From NCBI GenBank assembly GCA_050743625.1, contig JBOGED010000628.1, forward strand, positions 1-5,876: a stretch of 5,876 nucleotides of DNA. Direction: 5' to 3'. The position numbers and the translations under genes were made by a program. Below, piece after piece: positions 1-5,134 of the stretch (position 1 is its first letter; each line of letters begins with the position of its first letter). The notes beneath the pieces are model-generated. The model had not been told where the DNA came from, did not search any database, and saw only the letters and a program-made list of their open reading frames with translations. This DNA is from JBOGED01 sp050743625 (GTDB lineage: Bacteria; Actinomycetota; Nitriliruptoria; Euzebyales; Egibacteraceae).

Positions 1-19
1 GCCCCGCTAGGGTTGAGTT

Positions 20-845
20 GTGCGAAACGATCACACGAGTGCGTTGCCCGAGGCGGCGCCGCTGGCCATGCGTGCCCATCGGATTCGGCAGCATATCGTG
101 AACATGTGCGCCGGACCGGAGGGCGGCCACCTGGGCGGGGCCATGTCCTTGGTAGAGATCCTCACTGTCCTGTACTTCGCCGTGCTGCGGGTCGACCCGG
201 CTGAGCCCGAGGCGGAGGACAGAGACGTACTCATCCTCAGCAAGGGACACGGCGTTCTCGGTCTCTACGCCACCCTCGCCGAGCGAGGGTTCTTCCCGGT
301 CGCCGAGCTGAGCACCTTCGGGACGCCCGGCAGCCGTCTCATGGCTCACCCCGTACGAGCCGTGCCGGGGGTGGAGGCTCCTACCGGCTCGCTCGGCCAT
401 GGGCTCTCCGTGGCCCTTGGGTTCGCCCTCGGCGCCGGACACGACAACCGCGACAGTCGGAGCTTCTGCGTGTTGGGGGACGGTGAGCTGCAGGAGGGCT
501 CAGTGTGGGAGGCGGCCATGTCCGCCGTGGGTCGACCGGTTGGTCGCGATCGTAGACCGGAACGGCCTGCAGATCACGGGCCGTACCGAGGACATCGTCC
601 GGCTCGAGCCGCTCGCGGACCGGTGGCGCTCCTTCGGCTGGGAGGTCGAGGAGGTCGACGGGCACGACATCGGCCAACTCATCACGGTGCTGCGCTCCGC
701 TCCCCGGCGGCCGGGGCGCCCCACGGTGATCCTCGCCCGGACGGTCAAGGGCAAGGGGATCCCCTTCGTCGAGGGCCGAGCGCAGAGCCACTTCGGGCGC
801 CTGGGCGAGCGTCAGCGCGCGAGGAGCATCGCGGCGTTGGGATAG
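20..845 (+). pseudogene. Transketolase N-terminal (TPP-binding) subunit, frameshifted near 527-530
   Basis: This is the N-terminal half of a split, thiamine-diphosphate-dependent transketolase, which moves a two-carbon ketol group to an aldehyde acceptor. Reading from GTG at 20, the first 169 residues match the family: EGGHLGGAMS (35-43), SKGHG (74-78), GSRLMAHP (104-111), TGSLGHGLS (122-130) and the TPP/Mg motif start GDGELQEG (153-160). The match then jumps from codon 524-526 into another frame at 531, giving DRLVAIVDRNGLQITG, the TVKGKGIPF motif and a TAG stop at 843-845. Only 4 nt separate the two parts where the family normally has about 12, so about 8 bp seem to be lost. Both parts are otherwise clean and sum to about 274 aa, a normal subunit length. 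Without correction, translation runs on to 931, antisense to the next gene. The start has AGGG at 9-12; ATG at 68 is a weaker alternative. Recent mutation and sequencing error cannot be told apart here. Confidence 0.85.
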
Positions 846-846
846 G

Positions 847-1836
847 TCAACGCGCCTCGGCGTGGACGCCCCGCTGCTCGGCCAGCACGGCGAGCACCGT
901 CTGCGTGACACCGTCGCCGGTGATCCCATAGTGCTCGAGCAGCCACTCGTGAGGACCCGCGGCCGAGGCGAAGGTGTCAGGGACCCCGATACGCCGTACC
1001 CATGTGGGGCAGGCCTCAGACAGTAACTCGGCCACGGCGCCGCCCAACCCGCCAGTGATCCAGTGATCCTCGACGGTCACCACGACCCGACCCCGAGCAG
1101 CGGCCACGATCGCGGCGCGATCGAGCGGTTTGATCGTGTGCACGTTGGCGACCGCGAGGCCGATGCCGCGCTCCCGCAACGCCTCGTGCGCGGTAAGGGC
1201 GGCCATCACCGGGTGAGGCCCGCAGGCGAGCGCGACGGCGTCGTCTCCCTGGCGCAACCACTGGACGGTGCCGATCGCAACGCTTTGCGCGGGCGCGACG
1301 GGCGGGGTCGCCTTCCGCCCCAACCGGACGTACAGCGGTCCTTTGACTAACCGGGACTGCCGGATCACCGCGCGCGTCTGCGCCGCGTCGACGGGTACGA
1401 CCACCGTCATGTGGGGAAGCGTGCGGAGGCACGCGAGGTCCTCCAGACCGTGGTGGGTGGGGCCCAGGTGGCCGGCGGACAGGCCGGCGTGCGTCGCGAC
1501 GATCCGTACTGGGAGGCGATTGTAGGCAATGTCGATCTTGACCGCCTCGAGCGCTCTCGTGCTCGCGAAGGCGGCCATGGTATTGACGAATGGATATTTG
1601 CCACGAGCGTCCAAGCCGGCGGCGACCCCCATCAGGTTTTGTTCAGCGATCCCGAGATTGAGATACCGGCCTGAGGCGCAACCAAAATCAACTCCGGTAA
1701 ACAATCCAGTATCACTGTCAAGACAGTAGACGAGCTCGTCTGACTTCATGATCTTGACCAGCGCGTCGCGGTACGCTTCTCGCGTCGCCTCCGCGGCTTG
1801 TTCTGGCGCAGTCGCTGCCTGCTGGCCCCTGGGCAC
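847..1836 (-). CDS. Transketolase C-terminal (pyrimidine-binding) subunit
   Basis: This 329-aa protein is the partner of the 20-845 gene; together they form one complete transketolase. It carries the Pyr domain with LNLGIAEQNLMG (59-70), in which E65 is the Glu expected to activate the thiamine aminopyrimidine. Next comes THAGLSAGHLGPTHHGLEDL (115-134), the counterpart of the family's GLS-GPTH-ED segment. The C-terminal domain contains NVHTIKPLD (231-239) and VTVEDHWITGGLG (253-265). The longest open frame begins at TTG 1863, but GTG at 1836 is preceded by GAGGAG five bases upstream, so that start is chosen. The gene is intact. It points away from the lysW operon and towards the N-subunit gene, with TGA at 847-849 one base from the other gene's TAG. 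Next to lysWXYZK it probably extends carrier-bound glutamate semialdehyde by two carbons. That role is inferred; the enzyme family is clear. Confidence 0.9.
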   Translation of the reverse strand: MPRGQQAATAPEQAAEATREAYRDALVKIMKSDELVYCLDSDTGLFTGVDFGCASGRYLNLGIAEQNLMGVAAGLDARGKYPFVNTMAAFASTRALEAVKIDIAYNRLPVRIVATHAGLSAGHLGPTHHGLEDLACLRTLPHMTVVVPVDAAQTRAVIRQSRLVKGPLYVRLGRKATPPVAPAQSVAIGTVQWLRQGDDAVALACGPHPVMAALTAHEALRERGIGLAVANVHTIKPLDRAAIVAAARGRVVVTVEDHWITGGLGGAVAELLSEACPTWVRRIGVPDTFASAAGPHEWLLEHYGITGDGVTQTVLAVLAEQRGVHAEAR

Positions 1837-1841
1837 AGCTA

Positions 1842-1847
1842 CTCCTC
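1842..1847 (-). promoter_or_regulatory. Ribosome binding site of transketolase C-subunit gene
   Basis: On the minus strand this reads GAGGAG, five bases before GTG at 1836. It is the only good Shine-Dalgarno match near the 5' end and fixes the start 9 codons inside the longest open frame. No comparable site precedes TTG 1863. Confidence 0.75.
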
Positions 1848-1860
1848 TCTGACCTCTGGT

Positions 1861-1877
1861 CAAGCTACCTTAGCTTG
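1861..1877. promoter_or_regulatory. Perfect 7-bp inverted repeat upstream of transketolase C-subunit gene
   Basis: CAAGCTA and TAGCTTG form a perfect inverted repeat around a CCT spacer, ending 24 bp before the GTG start of the minus-strand gene. The minus-strand hexamer TAAGGT, a weak -10 candidate, lies inside it, so a bound repressor would block initiation. It could instead form a small 5'-leader hairpin. Operator function is inferred from position and symmetry only. Confidence 0.35.
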
Positions 1878-2000
1878 GCTCTATCGAGCAGCGTCGCCAT
1901 GCGCGCCAGCCCGAGCGGAAGCCGGGATCCGGAATGACCGAGGGCGGCCGACTCTCTGCGAGCGTTTTATCTTCTTTTGTCCGCCTCTACGCGCGCCGCA

Positions 2001-2037
2001 CTAGCCCCAATCCTTACTATTGGGTAGATGAGGCTAG
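2001..2037. repeat. Nested inverted repeat in the divergent region
   Basis: An outer pair CTAGC (2001-2005) / GCTAG (2033-2037) encloses an inner perfect pair CCCAAT (2006-2011) / ATTGGG (2019-2024). The inner loop is 7 nt, and 8 nt on the 3' side are unpaired between the two stems. It may be a composite operator or a folded leader. No T-run follows, so it is not an obvious terminator. Confidence 0.35.
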
Positions 2038-2048
2038 TCCATAAGGAG

Positions 2049-2064
2049 TCGGGCATTTACCCGA
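2049..2064. repeat. Short inverted repeat TCGGG/CCCGA
   Basis: TCGGG (2049-2053) and CCCGA (2060-2064) flank a 6-nt CATTTA loop. An extra GAG (2046-2048) / CTC (2068-2070) pair is possible across a TGG bulge. It lies between an AAGGAG sequence (2043-2048) and ATG 2064 of the possible small ORF, so folding would shorten that 15-nt gap. Confidence 0.3.
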
Positions 2065-2192
2065 TGGCTCAGTCGCGGATCTTCTTGTATATCTGGTGGC
2101 CTACTGCTCACGCAGCGACACGAGCTGCTCACGCAGCGACACGAGCGCTGTGTGTAGTTCACGCATCTATCAAAAGCGCCACGCGGCGCTGA
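2064..2192 (+). CDS. Possible 42-aa leader ORF upstream of lysW (speculative)
   Basis: ATG 2064 to TGA 2190-2192 encodes 42 residues beginning MAQSRIFLYIWW. It contains the heptad AHAATRA twice in succession, because the 21-bp tandem repeat is a whole number of codons. No family is recognised. AAGGAG at 2043-2048 is 15 nt upstream, too far for an ordinary ribosome site unless the 2049-2064 hairpin folds the gap. The stop codon sits at the base of the 2175-2190 hairpin, 31 nt before lysW, a position where a leader peptide could influence lysW expression. The Ala/Arg/Thr/His-rich repeat resembles chance translation of GC-rich repeat DNA, so non-coding is at least as likely. Confidence 0.15.
   Translation: MAQSRIFLYIWWPTAHAATRAAHAATRALCVVHASIKSATRR
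2104..2145. repeat. Perfect tandem 21-bp direct repeat (two copies)
   Basis: The units at 2104-2124 and 2125-2145 are identical; each begins CTGCTCACGCAG and ends CGACACGAG. Each unit contains the small inverted repeat CTGC-TCAC-GCAG. A degraded third copy of the core (GTTCACGCATC, 9 of 11 matches) lies at 2157-2167. The 21-bp period is two helical turns, so a protein bound to both copies would sit on the same DNA face. It also equals seven codons. It may be a regulator site about 80-120 bp upstream of lysW, or a simple slippage duplication. Confidence 0.6.
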
Positions 2193-2194
2193 TA
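2168..2194 (+). promoter_or_regulatory. Stable hairpin in the lysW leader
   Basis: AGCGCC (2175-2180) and GGCGCT (2185-2190) form a perfect 6-bp GC-rich stem with an ACGC loop. It is extended by TATC (2168-2171) / GATA (2191-2194) across an AAA bulge. No U-run follows, so it is not a standard terminator. A second GGCGCT at 2216-2221 overlaps the lysW ribosome site and could compete for the same AGCGCC arm. Confidence 0.4.
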
Positions 2195-2211
2195 CGGGTA
2201 GCGAAGCGAAT

Positions 2212-2217
2212 GGGAGG
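2212..2217 (+). promoter_or_regulatory. Strong ribosome binding site of lysW
   Basis: GGGAGG lies six bases before ATG 2224 and is the best Shine-Dalgarno of the operon. It supports the short lysW frame over the overlapping longer open frame. Its last two bases belong to the GGCGCT hexamer (2216-2221) that could pair with 2175-2180. Confidence 0.8.
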
Positions 2218-2223
2218 CGCTAT

Positions 2224-2394
2224 ATGCGTAAACTCATATGCCCGGAGTGTGACGCTGGGCTGGACACCGCGGAGCAACCGCGGATCAGCGAGATCATTGA
2301 GTGCGCTGATTGCCGTTCCGAGCTGGAGGTGGTCGCGCTCGACCCTGTCATCCTCGCGCTCGCTCCTGAGATCGAGGAGGACTGGGGAGAGTAG
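2224..2394 (+). CDS. lysW: LysW-type amino-group carrier protein (AmCP)
   Basis: This is a 56-aa acidic carrier to which the pathway substrate is attached through its alpha-amino group, shielding that amine during side-chain chemistry. It begins MRKLICPECD and ends EEDWGE. C6/C9 (CPEC) and C27/C30 (CADC) are the four zinc ligands of the LysW zinc ribbon. The C-terminal EDWGE is the family signature, and the gamma-carboxylate of E56 is the expected attachment site. About 15 Asp/Glu against 4 Arg/Lys give the acidic surface that the basic pathway enzymes recognise. Length is normal for LysW (about 53-56 aa). The gene heads the operon with a strong ribosome site and ends 7 nt before lysX. It is easily missed because lysX's open frame extends back across it in another frame. 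Secondary-metabolite AmCP fits the context better than primary lysine or arginine carrier. Confidence 0.96.
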   Translation: MRKLICPECDAGLDTAEQPRISEIIECADCRSELEVVALDPVILALAPEIEEDWGE

Positions 2395-2401
2395 GCGAGA
2401 G

Positions 2402-3244
2402 ATGTTCGCCGTCGCGGCCTCCCGGCTTCGTTTCGAGGAGAAGAGGATCCTCGATACGTTGGCCCGGCGTAAGGTGTCCCACACCCACCTGGACCCTCGC
2501 CGAATATGGGTCGAGCTGGGCGCTGGAGCGCGAGAGTACACCGCCGTGCTCAACCGGGAGATCGCGCAGACACGCGGCTGGTACCTCGCCCATCTGCTCG
2601 AGGCGGCCGGCATTTCCGTGGTGAACTCCGCGCGAGCGTCGCAGACCTGCGCCGATAAGGTGATGTGTACCACCGCCCTGCGGCGGCACGGGTTACCGGT
2701 TCCGCGAACCGCCGTCGCCCTCGACACGGCTGGCGCCCGGGACGCGGTCGCGGCGCTCGGGTACCCGGTCGTGATCAAGCCCGTCGTCGGCTCGTGGGGC
2801 CGGCTGCTGGGTTTGCTCCACGACGGCGACGCCGTCGATGCCGTGCTCAACCACCGGGACGCGCTGCCGTCGCCGCAACACCGGGTGCTGTACCTCCAGG
2901 AGCTGATCGACAAGCCAGGTCGCGACATCCGGGTCATCGTCATCGGCGGTGAGGCCGTCGGCGCCATCTACCGCGGCGCCCAGGATTGGCGCACCAACAC
3001 CGCGAGGGGAGCGAGCGCCACCCCGTGCGCGCTTGGCCCGGACCTCGCCGAGTTGGCGGTGCGAGCAGCCGCGGCGGTCGGCGCCGATATCGCCGGCGTC
3101 GATCTCGTGGAGGACCGGTTGGGCGGTTGCTACGTCCTGGAGGTCAACCACACCGTCGAGTTCCGAGGGTTCCAAGCCGCGCACGGCGACCGGATCGACG
3201 TCGCCGCAGCCATCGTCGACCACCTGCAAGAGCGGTGGCCATGA
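2402..3244 (+). CDS. lysX: LysX/ArgX-type ATP-grasp ligase, LysW--glutamate ligase
   Basis: This 280-aa enzyme uses ATP to join the alpha-amino group of an amino acid to the C-terminal glutamate of LysW. The ATP-grasp body shows VVIKPVVGSWGRL (123-135), YLQELIDKPGRDIRV (164-178), the NTARG substrate loop (199-203) and metal/phosphate residues in AGVDLVED (231-238) and VLEVNHTVEF (245-254). Right after EF comes RGF, with Gly-Phe at 256-257. In this family GF marks glutamate-specific ArgX enzymes and N-[TA] marks alpha-aminoadipate-specific LysX, so glutamate is the predicted substrate. ATG 2402 is chosen because the homology starts there and lysW ends 7 nt earlier; the open frame back to 2096 overlaps lysW and encodes no known protein. 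The ribosome site is weak (AGG at 2393-2395), suggesting coupling to lysW translation. Its TGA overlaps the lysY ATG (ATGA). Confidence 0.95.
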   Translation: MFAVAASRLRFEEKRILDTLARRKVSHTHLDPRRIWVELGAGAREYTAVLNREIAQTRGWYLAHLLEAAGISVVNSARASQTCADKVMCTTALRRHGLPVPRTAVALDTAGARDAVAALGYPVVIKPVVGSWGRLLGLLHDGDAVDAVLNHRDALPSPQHRVLYLQELIDKPGRDIRVIVIGGEAVGAIYRGAQDWRTNTARGASATPCALGPDLAELAVRAAAAVGADIAGVDLVEDRLGGCYVLEVNHTVEFRGFQAAHGDRIDVAAAIVDHLQERWP

Positions 3245-4266
3245 TCGAGACGGTCGTCGTCGGCGGCGCGGGATACATCGGAGGAGAGCTTCTCCGGATC
3301 CTCCTCGGCCACCCACGGGTGACGCTGCGCGCCGCGGTGTCCCGCACTCAAGCGACACGCCGCGTCGACGGGATACACCCCAACCTGCGCGGCGTCTGCA
3401 ACGACATCTTCGTGTCACCGGACAGGGTCCCGGACTGCGACGCGCTGTTCCTGGCCTCGCCGCACGGCGCCAGCACCCGGCTGGTGCCCGACTATGCGGG
3501 TCGGGCGAAGGTCATCGTCGACCTCAGCGCTGACTTCCGCATCGCCGACCACGACCTGCGCGCTCGGTACTACGACACCGATCACCCCTCGCGGGAGCAC
3601 TCCCGCGCCTTCGTCCCCGGCTGGCCCGAGCGGTACCGGTCCACGCTCGCGAGCGCGGACCGGATCAGCGTGCCCGGGTGCATGGCGATGGCGGCGATCC
3701 TGGCACTGTATCCGCTGGCCGAGGCCGACATCCTCACCCCCGAGGTCGTCGTCGACGCGCGCACCGGCTCCAGCGGCTCCGGCGCGACTGCCGGCGAGGG
3801 GAACCTGCACGCCGAGCGAAGCGGGGCGATGCGAGTCTTCGCGCCTCACAGCCACCGGCACGAGGCGGAGATCGCGCAGGCCACCGGGCTGCGGGTCCGG
3901 ATGAGCGCGACCGGCGTCGAGGCGGTCCGGGGCGTACAGGTCCTATGCCGGGCACAAGCTCGGCGCCCCGTAGACGAGCGGGCGCTACGCCGCATCTACC
4001 GTGCCGCCTACGCAGACGAGCCGTTCGTCCGGATCGTCGCGAGCAAACGCGGCGCCTACCGGTACCCGGAGCCGAAGATCCTGCACGGCTCGAACTTCTG
4101 CGACGTGGGCTTCGCCGTCGAGCCCGACGGCCGTCATCTCGTCGTCGTCGCCGCGCTCGACAACCTCATGAAGGGCGGCGCGGGCAACGCGGTGCAGTGC
4201 CTGAACATCCGGATGGGCTGGCCGGAGCGGCTGGGATTGGAGTTCCCCGGCCTGCACCCGATTTAG
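3241..4266 (+). CDS. lysY: LysY/ArgC-type LysW-acyl-phosphate (semialdehyde) reductase
   Basis: This 341-aa NADPH-dependent reductase belongs to the ArgC/aspartate-semialdehyde dehydrogenase family. It reduces the LysW-bound gamma-glutamyl phosphate made by LysZ to the semialdehyde. The Rossmann start is VVVGGAGYIGGELL (5-18), followed by LASPHG (71-76) and VDLSADFR (93-100). The catalytic cysteine is C147 in SVPGCMAM, and the active-site histidine is probably H206 in PHSHRHEAEI. The second half has TGSSGSGA (175-182), which follows the family's G-SG-G pattern, and DNLMKGGAGNAVQ (307-319), the conserved C-terminal signature. The residues after the cysteine (MAM) differ from ArgC's NPGCYPT. 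Length is normal. The start overlaps the lysX stop, implying translational coupling. In this cluster the aldehyde product is the probable acceptor for the neighbouring transketolase. Confidence 0.95.
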   Translation: MIETVVVGGAGYIGGELLRILLGHPRVTLRAAVSRTQATRRVDGIHPNLRGVCNDIFVSPDRVPDCDALFLASPHGASTRLVPDYAGRAKVIVDLSADFRIADHDLRARYYDTDHPSREHSRAFVPGWPERYRSTLASADRISVPGCMAMAAILALYPLAEADILTPEVVVDARTGSSGSGATAGEGNLHAERSGAMRVFAPHSHRHEAEIAQATGLRVRMSATGVEAVRGVQVLCRAQARRPVDERALRRIYRAAYADEPFVRIVASKRGAYRYPEPKILHGSNFCDVGFAVEPDGRHLVVVAALDNLMKGGAGNAVQCLNIRMGWPERLGLEFPGLHPI

Positions 4267-4282
4267 AGGGGGATGGCGAAGC

Positions 4283-5134
4283 GTGGTCACCGTCGTGAAG
4301 TGTGGCAGCGGAGGGGTGAGCGTCGAGCTGGTCTGCGCCGACGTGGCCGCGCTGCGCGCTCAGGGTCGTGCCGTCGTCCTCGTGCACGGGGGCGCCGACG
4401 ACATCGACCTACTGGCGGGGAGGCTGGGGGTCGAGCAGCGGAGGCTCGTCGGGCCGAGCGGCGTGAGCAGCCGCTACACGGACGCCGCCACGCTGGAGGT
4501 GCTGACGCTCGCGTTGGCTGGGCGCGCCAAGCCTCGCCTGTTGACCCTGCTCGCCAGGCGAGGCGTCACCGCGATCGGCCTGACCGGCCTTGACGCGCGG
4601 CTCCTCCGCGCGGTCCGCAAACCCGCGGTCCGCGCGGTCATAGATGGCCGCACCGTGGTCGTTCGGGACGACCACAGCGGTCGCATCACCCGCGTCAACG
4701 TCGGGCTGCTCCACATGCTGCTCGCGGCCGGCCTCGTCCCCGTCGTGTCCCCGCCCGCGATCACCGAGGAGGGTCACCTCGTGAATGTCGACGCCGACCG
4801 GGTGGCCGCGGCGATCGCGGGCGCGGTCGGAGCCGATCACCTGGTCTTGCTCACCGACGCCCCGGGTGTGCTGGCCGACCCGTCCGACGAGCGGACGCTC
4901 CTTCCCCGGCTGGCGCTCAAGCGCGACGGGCGCCCCGGCGTCTTCGCCTTCTCCGGCATCGCGGCGCATGGCGGCATGGGGCTCAAGCTTGTCGCCGGGC
5001 ACGAGGCGCTCGCGGCGGGCGTACGCATGGTGACCGTCGCCGACGGGCGCCGGCCGCGCTCGATCCAAGCGGCGCTCGAGGGTGGCGGAACGGTCGTCGA
5101 GCTCGACCCGAGGAGCCCACGATGCGCTCGCTGA
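4283..5134 (+). CDS. lysZ: LysZ/ArgB-type LysW-aminoacyl kinase
   Basis: This 283-aa amino-acid kinase phosphorylates the free side-chain carboxylate of the LysW-bound amino acid using ATP. The amino-acid-kinase fold shows VVKCGSGG (4-11) with the phosphate-binding lysine K6, VLVHGGADDID (32-42), SRYTDAATLEV (63-73, matching the family R-TD--TL-V substrate motif) and VNVDADRVAAAIA (167-179). Then come VLLTDAPGVL (188-197) and HGGMGLKL (229-236) with K235 for transition-state stabilisation. Length is normal for LysZ/ArgB (about 260-290 aa). GTG 4283 is used; AGGGGG at 4267-4272 is 10 nt upstream, a little far. ATG 4273 is out of frame. The gene follows lysY by 16 nt, and its last 13 nt overlap lysK. 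Position between reductase and hydrolase is typical of LysW operons. Glutamate-type substrate is inferred from LysX. Confidence 0.94.
   Translation: MVTVVKCGSGGVSVELVCADVAALRAQGRAVVLVHGGADDIDLLAGRLGVEQRRLVGPSGVSSRYTDAATLEVLTLALAGRAKPRLLTLLARRGVTAIGLTGLDARLLRAVRKPAVRAVIDGRTVVVRDDHSGRITRVNVGLLHMLLAAGLVPVVSPPAITEEGHLVNVDADRVAAAIAGAVGADHLVLLTDAPGVLADPSDERTLLPRLALKRDGRPGVFAFSGIAAHGGMGLKLVAGHEALAAGVRMVTVADGRRPRSIQAALEGGGTVVELDPRSPRCAR
5111..5115 (+). promoter_or_regulatory. Ribosome binding site of lysK inside the lysZ 3' end
   Basis: AGGAG lies six bases before ATG 5122, within the lysZ coding sequence. It fixes the lysK start and creates a 13-nt lysZ/lysK overlap. Confidence 0.75.

Larger units (their letters stand above)
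1837..2223. other. Divergent intergenic control region between transketolase C-subunit gene and lysW
   Basis: This 387-base spacer separates two divergently oriented transcription units, so it should carry promoters for both. It is less GC-rich than the genes and includes a T-rich stretch at 1965-1980. It holds inverted repeats at 1861-1877, 2001-2037, 2049-2064 and 2168-2194, a 21-bp tandem duplication at 2104-2145, and a possible 42-codon ORF at 2064-2192. I find no tRNA, no mobile-element ends, no CRISPR and no convincing -35/-10 pair. A weak TAAGGT -10-like hexamer lies on the minus strand at 1871-1866. Confidence 0.7.

Noticed and set aside
1..19. End of an upstream gene at TAG 8-10
   Set aside because: Ten bases are too few to support any coding call.
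20..931. A single 303-aa protein read through from GTG 20
   Set aside because: After residue 169 the frame loses all transketolase similarity, becomes Arg/Gly/Pro-rich and runs antisense into the next gene; the true C-terminal part is in another frame.
1837..1863. TTG start at 1863 for the transketolase C-subunit
   Set aside because: It has no ribosome site and lies in the palindrome; GTG 1836 has GAGGAG at ideal spacing.
1950..1982. Terminator at the T-rich tract 1965-1980
   Set aside because: No stable GC stem immediately precedes the T-run on either strand, and no gene ends there.
2096..2401. N-terminal extension of LysX back to 2096
   Set aside because: It overlaps lysW in another frame, translates the tandem repeat as SRSDTSCSRSDTS and has no ligase similarity; LysX proteins begin at the ATG 2402 position.
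2693..3418. 241-aa minus-strand frame opposite lysX/lysY
   Set aside because: It is a shadow of well-supported genes, of biased composition with no motif.
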